From the NCBI GenBank assembly GCA_027064245.1, contig JAMOPZ010000458.1, positions 1 through 5,754 on the forward strand: 5,754 nt of DNA. The letters are read 5' to 3'. The notes under the pieces are model-generated. The model had not been told where the DNA came from and made no database searches. It worked only from the letters and a program-made list of their open reading frames with translations. The stretch comes from Campylobacterales bacterium (lineage in GTDB: Bacteria; Campylobacterota; Campylobacteria; Campylobacterales; Arcobacteraceae). The translations under genes and the position numbers were made by a program. Below are positions 1 through 5,754 of the stretch, in pieces (the stretch's first letter is position 1; every line of letters begins with the position of its first letter).

Positions 1-2
1 GT

Positions 3-398
3 GATCTGTCTTATACCTTTGGGCTAGATATTTTAGATGTCACATTTGATGATATAATAGCTATTGATGGTTTTGGTGAGCAACTTGCAAATAGTTTATT
101 GGAGTTTATACGGGTAAATAAAGATTTTATAGATAAACTTTTTGCCATCATAGAACCTATAGTTGAAGAACAACTTACAATAAGTGACAATAAATACAAA
201 GATAAAACTGTAGTTTTAACAGGAACTATGAGTAAAAGTAGACAAGAGATAAAAAAATATTTTGAAAGCTTAGGTGCAAAAGTAAGCTCAAGTGTATCTA
301 AAAAAACAGATTTTTTAATATATGGAAAAGATGCAGGAAGTAAGTATGAAAAAGCTGTAAAATTAGGAGTAATTACTTTAAATGAAGATGAAATTTGA
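3..398 (+). CDS. ligA: NAD-dependent DNA ligase, C-terminal part (5' end outside window)
   Basis: LigA seals nicks in duplex DNA using NAD+ during replication and repair. Only the last 131 codons are visible; the frame is open to the left edge, so the adenylation and OB-fold domains lie outside. Visible residues 17-35 contain a helix-hairpin-helix segment (DGFGEQLANSLLEF, a typical LigA GxGExxAxSL pattern). From about residue 64 to the end there is a BRCT domain with the LigA signatures VVLTGTMS, LGAKVSSSVSKKTDFLI and GKDAGSKYEKA. The protein stops directly after NEDEI, a few residues earlier than many LigA proteins, which carry a short hydrophobic tail after this point. The TGA stop at 396-398 is followed after 23 bases by the next plus-strand gene. 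Identification is firm from the HhH plus BRCT order; the catalytic half cannot be judged here. Confidence 0.93.
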   Translation, partial: DLSYTFGLDILDVTFDDIIAIDGFGEQLANSLLEFIRVNKDFIDKLFAIIEPIVEEQLTISDNKYKDKTVVLTGTMSKSRQEIKKYFESLGAKVSSSVSKKTDFLIYGKDAGSKYEKAVKLGVITLNEDEI

Positions 399-404
399 TA
401 TAAT
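399..404 (+). promoter_or_regulatory. Possible -10 box (TATAAT) upstream of the metalloprotease-like gene
   Basis: A perfect TATAAT follows directly after the ligA stop codon. A start of transcription about 7 bases downstream would give a leader of only about 10 bases that begins at the Shine-Dalgarno sequence. No clear -35 element is visible, which is common in Campylobacterota promoters, where the -35 region is weak or replaced by periodic T-rich sequence. In DNA this AT-rich the hexamer could be chance, so this is a weak call. Confidence 0.3.
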
Positions 405-410
405 ACTAAA

Positions 411-416
411 AAAAGG
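411..416 (+). promoter_or_regulatory. Shine-Dalgarno sequence deciding the start of the metalloprotease-like gene
   Basis: AAAAGG (continuing GTGG) lies 5 bases before the ATG at 422 and 8 bases before the ATG at 425. It overlaps the GTG at 416, which therefore cannot sensibly be the start codon. Both ATGs fit, and the true start could be either. Confidence 0.6.
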
Positions 417-421
417 TGGTT

Positions 422-916
422 ATGATGGAAATTATACAAAGTGAATATAACAATATCTCTATTAGACAATTAAATTCAGAATTAACACAAAAACTTGGAG
501 AATTACATAAAATAGATGCTCAAAGTACACAAAGCACCCCTTTAAAACAAGATTATTTTGATATATCAAATCAAAATAATTATGATCAAGAAGATTTTGG
601 TAGAGTTTTGAGTAAATTCAAAGCAATGGATGCAAAAATCAAAAACCATGAGCAAACACATGCAACTCTAGGACAAACAACAGCTCCAATATCTTATAAT
701 TATCAGCAAGGACCAGATGGTAAGCTTTATGTAGTAGGTGGGTCAGTACGACTTGATACCTCAATTCCAAATGATCCTAAAGCAGCTTTAAATAAACTAG
801 ATCAGATACAAAAAGCAGCAAGTGGTGTTGATGATCAAAGTAGTGCAGATCTTGCAATATCAACTCAAGCATCTTTAAATAAGATGTTAATATTGAGTAA
901 ATTAGGTGAATTTTAA
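422..916 (+). CDS. SprA-related putative metalloprotease (CJM1_0395-type), short form
   Basis: The 164-aa product matches what I know of the SprA-related putative metalloprotease family (function unproven). Residues 76-80 are HEQTH, a zincin-type HExxH motif. It sits in the family's usual setting: a charged helix before it (LSKFKAMDAKIKN), then SYNYQQGPDGKLYVVGG, then the V-x-L-D-T-S strand and the P-K-A-A-L-N-K-L-D-Q-I helix. The N-terminal 45 residues are polar and low-complexity, with no signal peptide or membrane segment, so a cytoplasmic location is expected. The glycine pair is followed by SV (S108) where I recall GGEV in relatives, so a conserved Glu may be missing. The start was set at ATG 422; ATG 425 is equally possible. 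The gene follows ligA by 23 bases and its last 15 bases overlap the end of uvrC. Substrate and role are unknown. Confidence 0.8.
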   Translation: MMEIIQSEYNNISIRQLNSELTQKLGELHKIDAQSTQSTPLKQDYFDISNQNNYDQEDFGRVLSKFKAMDAKIKNHEQTHATLGQTTAPISYNYQQGPDGKLYVVGGSVRLDTSIPNDPKAALNKLDQIQKAASGVDDQSSADLAISTQASLNKMLILSKLGEF

Positions 917-2716
917 ACAAAAATCAAATATATTTTTACTATCTGTTTTGTTTAGTATTATATTTAATTCATCTTGTGTAGCTTTTTTGATATTATCAAA
1001 ACTACCAAAGTAGTTTATAAGTTTTTTTATTTTAGCTGGTCCAATACCCTCTATATCAAGTAAAGATATCTGTTTATCTTCTATTCTTTTTTGTTTTTTA
1101 TGAAATGTAATAGCTGATCTATGTGCTTCATCTCTTAATCTTTGTATAAATTGCAATCTTTTATCACTTGATTCTAACTTGAAAATATCTGTTTTTGTAT
1201 AAATAATATCTTTTGCCAAACCTTTTGCTCTATGTGCTTTTGCATCAATTTTTTCTTTTGAAATAGCTATAATATCTAAATTTACTCCAAAACTATTAGT
1301 TATATCATAAGCTAGTGATAATAGAGCTTTTCCTCCATCAATAACCCATAGATGTGGAGGAGGGTTGTTTTCAAAAGAGTTTACTCTTCTTGTAAGAAGT
1401 TCCCTCATTTGTTCATATTCACTTAAAGCTTCAAGATTATATAATCTATAATCATCTTTGATAAATTTATCTTGATCCCATACTATCATAGCTCCTACTT
1501 TTGCTTGTCCCATCATTTGTGAGTTATCAAAAGATTCAAATCTATAAGGGGTTTGAGATAGATTAAATAATGATACTAAAGAGTTATAAAGTGTACTATT
1601 GTTTGAATTATTATTTTTTAATAGTTCAAGAGTATTTTGATATGCTATATCTAAGAGTTGTTTTTTTAGCCCAATTTTAGGTATAACTATAGAGATATTT
1701 GTATTGTATTTGTTTGAGATGAATTGTTCTATAGTTTGTTTATTTTTTATTTCATAAGGAAGTAAAATAGTTTTTACAATAGTAGGTATATCATTGGTAT
1801 AATAATTTATAAGGGCTGTTTCATATATCTCATCAATGGTAGTTATATCTGTAGTATTTACAAAACTATGATTTGTTGAAATTAATTTACCATCTCTTAT
1901 AAACATTTTTAAAATTACTGCTCTTTTATTTTCTATATGAACATAAAAGAGATCAAAACTCTCATTTTTAGCAAAATCTAGTGTAGATTTTAATTGAGAT
2001 TTTTTTATAGAAGCTATATTATCTCGTAAATTTAAAGCCTCTTCAAATCTAAAATCTTCACTATATTGGTTCATTTTAAAAGTTAGTTTTTCTATAAGTT
2101 TTGTTTTATTTGTAAGTAGATCAATAGCTTCATTTAATAATATTTTATACTCTTGTTTAGATATTTTATTTTCACAAGGAGCCATACATTGTTTAATTTG
2201 ATAAAACATACAAGCTTTTTTATTTTTTAATGAACCTTTTTTTTGTACCAATGGAATAATTTTGTAAATATTAGTTAAAATATCTCTAGCTCCTGTACTA
2301 AAAGGACCATAATATTTTATATTTTTACTTTTTAAGATTTTTCTAGTGATCTCAAGTCGTGGAAAATCTTCATTTAAATCAACATAAATATAAGGGTATG
2401 TTTTATCATCTCTTAAAAGTATATTGTACTTTGGATTTAATTGTTTTATTAATGAGTTTTCTAATATTAATGCATCATTTTCACTATTTACTATTATATA
2501 ATTTAGATCATTAACCTCACTAATCATCTTAAAAATTCTAGCACCTAGTTTTGGTGAAGGTTGCAAGGTAGGTGTAAATTTAAAATAACTTTTTACCCTA
2601 TTGTGTAATATCTTTGCTTTACCTATATAAAGAAGTTTGCCATTATTATCAAAATATTGATAAATACCTGGCTTTTTAGGTAAATTTTGTAGTTTTTGTT
2701 TTAAGTTTTCATTCAT
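902..2716 (-). CDS. uvrC: Excinuclease ABC subunit C
   Basis: UvrC makes the two incisions flanking a lesion in UvrABC nucleotide excision repair. At 604 aa it has full family length. The N-terminal GIY-YIG nuclease (3' incision) shows GIY at 17-19, YIGKA at 30-34, R40 and E86. A UVR (UvrB-binding) motif lies around 215-245, with FRFEEALNLRD. The C-terminal RNase H-like nuclease (5' incision) has its expected triad: D397 in FDNSQ, D460 in VIDGGKA and H532 in DEAHR. A helix-hairpin-helix DNA-binding segment (LLDIEGIGPAKIKKLI) is at 552-567. C169, C177 and C181 match three of the four cysteines linked to the UvrC Fe-S cluster; the first position appears to be K159. The gene is last in the minus-strand cluster, 28 bases after mdh. 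Its ATG lacks a recognisable Shine-Dalgarno sequence and follows a stem-loop by 10 bases. Both nuclease sites look intact. Confidence 0.97.
   Translation of the reverse strand: MNENLKQKLQNLPKKPGIYQYFDNNGKLLYIGKAKILHNRVKSYFKFTPTLQPSPKLGARIFKMISEVNDLNYIIVNSENDALILENSLIKQLNPKYNILLRDDKTYPYIYVDLNEDFPRLEITRKILKSKNIKYYGPFSTGARDILTNIYKIIPLVQKKGSLKNKKACMFYQIKQCMAPCENKISKQEYKILLNEAIDLLTNKTKLIEKLTFKMNQYSEDFRFEEALNLRDNIASIKKSQLKSTLDFAKNESFDLFYVHIENKRAVILKMFIRDGKLISTNHSFVNTTDITTIDEIYETALINYYTNDIPTIVKTILLPYEIKNKQTIEQFISNKYNTNISIVIPKIGLKKQLLDIAYQNTLELLKNNNSNNSTLYNSLVSLFNLSQTPYRFESFDNSQMMGQAKVGAMIVWDQDKFIKDDYRLYNLEALSEYEQMRELLTRRVNSFENNPPPHLWVIDGGKALLSLAYDITNSFGVNLDIIAISKEKIDAKAHRAKGLAKDIIYTKTDIFKLESSDKRLQFIQRLRDEAHRSAITFHKKQKRIEDKQISLLDIEGIGPAKIKKLINYFGSFDNIKKATQDELNIILNKTDSKNIFDFCLKFT
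914..954. terminator. Weak AT-rich inverted repeat at the convergent gene junction, possible terminator
   Basis: TAAACAAAA (914-922) and TTTTGTTTA (946-954) are perfect 9-base inverted repeats separated by 23 bases. The left arm begins on the stop codon of the metalloprotease-like gene and the right arm lies inside the uvrC 3' coding end. The stem has only one G-C pair and the loop is long, so it would be unstable. It is recorded because no better terminator exists between these convergent genes. Confidence 0.2.
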
Positions 2717-2726
2717 ATTTTACAAT

Positions 2727-2749
2727 AATAGTAGAGATATTCTACTATT
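2727..2749 (-). promoter_or_regulatory. Stem-loop spanning the mdh stop, just before uvrC
   Basis: On the minus strand AATAGTAGA, a 5-base loop ATATC and TCTACTATT form a perfect 9-bp hairpin. The mdh TAG stop lies in the first arm, and the structure ends 10 bases before the uvrC ATG. It is not followed by a U-run on the minus strand (ATTGTAAAAT), so it is not a classic intrinsic terminator. It could act on mRNA stability, as a partial terminator, or on uvrC translation through coupling with mdh. It may also be chance, since an AT-rich genome yields such repeats more often. Confidence 0.4.
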
Positions 2750-3704
2750 TTGTATAAAATCCATTTGCATAAAGAGCATCAATCAATCCTCTTACACTAC
2801 CTACAGATTTGGCAAATTTTCTATCTTGATCATCATTTAGATTTGCTTCAATTACTTTTTCTGCTCCATTTGCACCAATCATCACTGGAACACCACTTAC
2901 CATACCTTTATAACCATATTCACCATCTAACATAACAGCACATGGATATATCTGTTTTGTATCACTTAAAACTGCTTCTACCATAAGAGCAGCAGCTTTT
3001 GCAGGAGCATAATATGCACTACCATCTTTTAGAAGGCTAACAATCTCTGCTCCACCTTTTTTTGTTTTTTCAACTATACTATTTATCTCTTCCCAAGTAA
3101 GAAGATCTGTAAGTGGAACACCAGCAACTGTAGAAAATCTAGGAAGTGGTACCATATCATCACCATGACCACCCATAACAGAACATCTGATTTGTCCTGC
3201 TCCATAACCTAATTGTTCATATACGAAATGAGCCATTCTGGCACTATCTAATATACCTGCCATTCCTAAAACTCTATTTCTACTCCAACCAGATTCTTTT
3301 AAGGCTACATGCACCATAGCATCTAGTGGATTTGATACAGGTATTACTATAGCATTTGGAGAATATTTTATAACATCTTCCATTACATTTTTCATAATTT
3401 GTGCATTTTTTATTAGAAGATCATCTCTACTCATACCAGGTAATCGTGGGCTTCCTGCAGTTACAACTATAACATCACAATCTTTTATATCTTCTGGTTC
3501 TTGTGCTGATTTTACAACTGTATGCATTCTTGCTGCTTGAACTGCTTGAGACATATCAAGTGCTAAACCTCTAGCTTTATCAGGATTACTACTAGATCTT
3601 AAAATAACTTCATGGCAACTTCCACTCATAGCTAATATGTATGCACAAGTTGAACCTACATTACCAATTCCTACTATTCCTACTCTTTTTCCTCTCATAC
3701 TCAT
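2745..3704 (-). CDS. mdh: Malate dehydrogenase, LDH-like type
   Basis: This enzyme interconverts malate and oxaloacetate with a nicotinamide cofactor in the cytoplasmic TCA cycle (oxidative or reductive). At 319 aa it has normal length. The Rossmann motif GIGNVG is at 12-17. The substrate loop PRLPGMSR (86-93) carries R87, the position where Arg marks malate dehydrogenase and Gln marks lactate dehydrogenase, plus R93. SNP is at 124-126, and the catalytic D153, R156 and H180 lie in GILDSARMA and MGGHGDDM. The usual acidic residue at the end of the second strand is replaced: the sequence runs EVILRSSSNPDKARG, with S37 where NAD-dependent enzymes have Asp. This could favour NADP. A GGAGG sits 4 bases before the chosen ATG; a second ATG two codons in is possible (10 bases away). 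It is third in the cluster, 23 bases after the CheZ-like gene. Confidence 0.95.
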   Translation of the reverse strand: MSMRGKRVGIVGIGNVGSTCAYILAMSGSCHEVILRSSSNPDKARGLALDMSQAVQAARMHTVVKSAQEPEDIKDCDVIVVTAGSPRLPGMSRDDLLIKNAQIMKNVMEDVIKYSPNAIVIPVSNPLDAMVHVALKESGWSRNRVLGMAGILDSARMAHFVYEQLGYGAGQIRCSVMGGHGDDMVPLPRFSTVAGVPLTDLLTWEEINSIVEKTKKGGAEIVSLLKDGSAYYAPAKAAALMVEAVLSDTKQIYPCAVMLDGEYGYKGMVSGVPVMIGANGAEKVIEANLNDDQDRKFAKSVGSVRGLIDALYANGFYTK

Positions 3705-3708
3705 ATTT

Positions 3709-3713
3709 CCTCC
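3709..3713 (-). promoter_or_regulatory. Strong Shine-Dalgarno sequence of mdh
   Basis: GGAGG on the minus strand lies 4 bases before the ATG at 3704 and 10 bases before the in-frame ATG at 3698. Its distance does not settle which is used. It is the clearest ribosome binding site in the cluster, which suggests mdh is translated independently and well. Confidence 0.65.
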
Positions 3714-3727
3714 AATTTATTTGTTAT

Positions 3728-4102
3728 TTAATTTCCGCCACCCATAGATGCGATTAAAGCTGCTAACTCATCGGCATCTACAACATCATCATTTTTATCT
3801 CCGCTTATATGCTTTGCACTTGATGCAAATTTACCATTTTGTGGATCTATATGATTTACAACTCTCTCTATTTTTTGTCTATTAGCATCTTGAGCTTGCA
3901 TAGATTCCATAGTGATAAAAATATTGTTTTTTATACCATCTATTACACTTAAGCTATCTTTGCTATCTAATATCTCATCAAGTTTTAAAAGAACTACATC
4001 AAGATGATCCATAACATCATTTGTCATTTTATCTGATTCTTTGATCACTTCACTTAACTGTTCTACAATATAATTTTTATCAATCTCTGTATTAGTTTCC
4101 AT
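3728..4102 (-). CDS. Small CheZ-like chemotaxis protein, putative CheY-P phosphatase
   Basis: This 124-aa protein is probably cytoplasmic and almost all helical. Residues 11-83 form two predicted amphipathic helices broken near 46-52. The second ends in MQAQDANRQKIERVV, which resembles the CheZ active-site helix (QDLTGQxIxRV in E. coli): D72 and Q76 reproduce the DxxxQ spacing of the CheZ catalytic pair D143/Q147. A polar linker (86-107) leads to a C-terminal peptide, DADELAALIASMG, like the CheY-binding C-terminal helix of CheZ and the CheY-binding peptide of FliM. The order of helical hairpin, linker and CheY-binding peptide is that of CheZ, at little more than half its length (E. coli 214 aa). 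The start overlaps the end of the chemoreceptor gene by 11 bases, which ties it to chemotaxis. The assignment is an inference from motifs; it could instead be an adaptor that binds CheY without phosphatase activity. Confidence 0.55.
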   Translation of the reverse strand: METNTEIDKNYIVEQLSEVIKESDKMTNDVMDHLDVVLLKLDEILDSKDSLSVIDGIKNNIFITMESMQAQDANRQKIERVVNHIDPQNGKFASSAKHISGDKNDDVVDADELAALIASMGGGN

Positions 4103-5754
4103 CTTTACATTTATCCTCTTTTAATTTATTTAGTGTTCCAGATATTCTCATAGATTCTATCTCTACTTTTTTTGCAAAACTATTTATTGTTTCATTTGAT
4201 TCTTTTTTAACACAAGCATCCAATAATGAACTTAAATATTGATATAGATTTTTATTCATATTTAAAATATCTTCTAATATTTGGTTATTTGCATCTTTAT
4301 GTGTAGATTTATATTTTTCTATCCATGTATTTAAAATTGTAAACCCATCTAAATTAGAGTGAGTTGCATTAGATAGTTTTGAATATATATTATCTTTATA
4401 GTTAAATAAAGCAACTTTTAAATCAGCAATTTCATATAAAAGTTCTATATCACAAACCTGTTTTCTAGCTTCTTGTAAAAAGCTAGCTTTAGAGGCTGCT
4501 GCTACTAGATTGTTAGACATCTGTTCTATATCATTTGATAAATGTGAGATATCTTTTGATACACCAGCATTATTTCTAGTTGATCGCTCCATCCTTGTAA
4601 CATCCATATTTATCTGCATAATGGCCTTTTCTTGTTCTTTTGAAAGTTTACCAACTTCTTTAATTAGTGATATTGTATCTGTAATATCATCATTTAATTG
4701 ATTAAATCCCTCTATCATATTATTTGCAATATCTTTTCCTGTATTTGTTTTTTCTATTGCAGATGATACAATATTTTTTATATCATTTGCAGCATCTGCA
4801 CTTTTATTTGCTAGATTTCTTACCTCTTGAGCAACTACTGCAAAACCTTTTCCAGCTTCTCCTGCGGTTGCAGCTTCAACTGCTGCATTTAAAGAGAGTA
4901 TATTTGTTTGAAATGCTATTTGATCTATTACTAATATAGCTTCGTTTATAGAATCTACTTGTTCAACTATATTATTCATAGCCGATACAGTAGCAGTTGC
5001 TAGCTCTTTTCCTTTTGCAGTAGAATTTGTAACATTATTTGTAAGATATGACATTTTTTCATTATTTTCTGAACCATTTTGTATAATATGTGTAATTTTA
5101 TCAAGCGAGCATGTAGTATTTTTACTAGATTCTGCTTGTTCATCTACTGAGTTTGATAAATTATGTGCAGCATCTGAAAGTATATTGGTATTATCATTTA
5201 GCTTATCACCAGTATTTAATATCATCGCTAATATCTCTGAAGTATTATTTCCCACTAATTTTATACCTGCTGTTACAGATCCTAAATCACCATATATACC
5301 TTTATCATCTATTTTATACTCATAATTTGATTTACTATATTCTCTTAAAGTTGTATTGATCTTATCTAAAACAGATTTTAAGTGATTGATCATATAGTTT
5401 AAATTATTTTTCATCTGTTCTACATGTGGGTTTGATGCTGTAGATTTAACTTGATATACAAAAAAACCATTTGCTATTTTTTGAAGAACATCATTTGTCT
5501 CATCTATTACTATAGCATCTTGTGCCAAACCATCGTTTACTCTATCCATGTATTTATTAAATAAATTTGCAACTTCACCTATCTCATCATTTGATGTTGC
5601 TTTTAATTTTATAGATGTATTGTTTGACTCTATAAGATTTGCAAAACCAATTTGCAAATCTTTTAAAGGTTGTATTGTTTTTTTAATAATAATAAAAATA
5701 ATACCTAATGTTATCCAACCAAGTATAGTAGATATAAGTAATATATTTACTGAT
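4092..5754 (-). CDS. Methyl-accepting chemotaxis protein, partial (N-terminus outside window)
   Basis: This membrane chemoreceptor controls CheA/CheW. 553 residues are visible and the frame is open to the right edge; the sensor domain lies outside. Visible residues 2-23 form a transmembrane helix (LLISTILGWITLGIIFIII). It runs into a HAMP domain with P29 in TIQPL and DEIGEVANLFN at 56-66. A long coiled-coil region follows, including NGFFVYQV at 95-102. The signalling hairpin at about 277-315 shows QIAFQTNILSLNAAVEAA and GKGFAVVAQEVRNLA, the most conserved part of the family. After the coiled coil a helical C-terminal domain (about 439-543) resembles a CZB (chemoreceptor zinc-binding) domain by its position, FxYK-like motif and W477, but the His/His/His/Cys ligands are absent. 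There is no CheR-binding pentapeptide; the end is CKDGN. Its 3' end overlaps the CheZ-like gene. The ligand cannot be inferred. Confidence 0.95.
   Translation of the reverse strand, partial: SVNILLISTILGWITLGIIFIIIKKTIQPLKDLQIGFANLIESNNTSIKLKATSNDEIGEVANLFNKYMDRVNDGLAQDAIVIDETNDVLQKIANGFFVYQVKSTASNPHVEQMKNNLNYMINHLKSVLDKINTTLREYSKSNYEYKIDDKGIYGDLGSVTAGIKLVGNNTSEILAMILNTGDKLNDNTNILSDAAHNLSNSVDEQAESSKNTTCSLDKITHIIQNGSENNEKMSYLTNNVTNSTAKGKELATATVSAMNNIVEQVDSINEAILVIDQIAFQTNILSLNAAVEAATAGEAGKGFAVVAQEVRNLANKSADAANDIKNIVSSAIEKTNTGKDIANNMIEGFNQLNDDITDTISLIKEVGKLSKEQEKAIMQINMDVTRMERSTRNNAGVSKDISHLSNDIEQMSNNLVAAASKASFLQEARKQVCDIELLYEIADLKVALFNYKDNIYSKLSNATHSNLDGFTILNTWIEKYKSTHKDANNQILEDILNMNKNLYQYLSSLLDACVKKESNETINSFAKKVEIESMRISGTLNKLKEDKCKDGN

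Noticed and set aside
416..421. GTG at 416 as an alternative start of the metalloprotease-like gene, two codons upstream
   Set aside because: It lies within the AAAAGGTGG ribosome binding sequence itself, so it has no proper spacing; ATG at 422 or 425 fits better.
11..469. Long open frame on the minus strand opposite ligA
   Set aside because: It is antisense to the well-supported LigA BRCT coding frame. Its hydrophobic, Leu/Ser-rich translation is what AT-rich antisense sequence gives, and it has no family features.
1516..1528. UvrC reads DNSQ where many proteins have DNSH after the catalytic Asp
   Set aside because: The catalytic Asp is intact, and I recall other residues at this position in other bacteria, so it is probably neutral variation.
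4845..4880. Receptor tip has EAATAGE where E. coli Tsr has EAARAGE (R388, trimer contact)
   Set aside because: The Thr form with GEAGKGFAVVAQEVR is, as far as I recall, common in Campylobacterota receptors, so it is a lineage trait.
4510..5359. Several short plus-strand open frames opposite the chemoreceptor gene (and one near 2750-2935 opposite mdh)
   Set aside because: Their translations are Leu/Tyr/His-rich with no motif, and they lie within strongly conserved minus-strand coding sequence.
5655..5657. TTG as the start of a short, soluble chemoreceptor
   Set aside because: The frame continues upstream to the window edge and encodes a transmembrane helix and the first part of a HAMP domain, so the TTG is an internal leucine codon.
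1..5754. tRNA, rRNA, CRISPR array, insertion sequence or prophage element
   Set aside because: No regularly spaced repeats, transposase or integrase motifs, or stable RNA gene could be seen, and coding sequence occupies nearly every base.

Overview
The window is a fully coding, very AT-rich stretch of what looks like a Campylobacterota (epsilonproteobacterial) genome, possibly Arcobacter-like. The assignment rests on the strong A/T codon bias, the style of the UvrC and malate dehydrogenase sequences, and a chemoreceptor whose signalling tip reads EAATAGEAGKGFAV, a form I associate with this group. No database was searched, so the genus is a guess.

Layout: two plus-strand genes occupy the left end. 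The first is the 3' end of ligA (NAD-dependent DNA ligase; last HhH segment and BRCT domain). The second, 23 bases on, is a small HExxH protein of the SprA-related putative metalloprotease family. They converge on a four-gene minus-strand cluster that fills the rest of the window. In its reading direction (right to left) this is: a membrane chemoreceptor (5' end outside the window), a 124-aa CheZ-like protein overlapping it by 11 bases, malate dehydrogenase (mdh) 23 bases later, and uvrC 28 bases later. uvrC and the metalloprotease-like gene overlap tail to tail by 15 bases. No stretch without a gene exceeds 30 bases, and I see no tRNA, rRNA, mobile element or CRISPR array.

How the genes may work together: the chemoreceptor and the CheZ-like protein form a plausible signalling pair, a receptor that controls CheA and a small protein with features expected of a CheY-P phosphatase. 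They are followed by a TCA-cycle enzyme and a DNA-repair nuclease in what looks like one transcription unit. ligA and uvrC are both DNA-repair genes but lie on opposite strands.

The points most worth a second look are the compact CheZ-like protein (DxxxQ motif plus a C-terminal CheY-binding-like peptide), the receptor's C-terminal domain that resembles a CZB zinc-binding domain with its zinc ligands missing, the altered cofactor-specificity loop of the malate dehydrogenase, the UvrC that lacks one of the four cysteines linked to its Fe-S cluster, and a perfect 9-bp stem-loop between mdh and a uvrC start that has no visible Shine-Dalgarno sequence.
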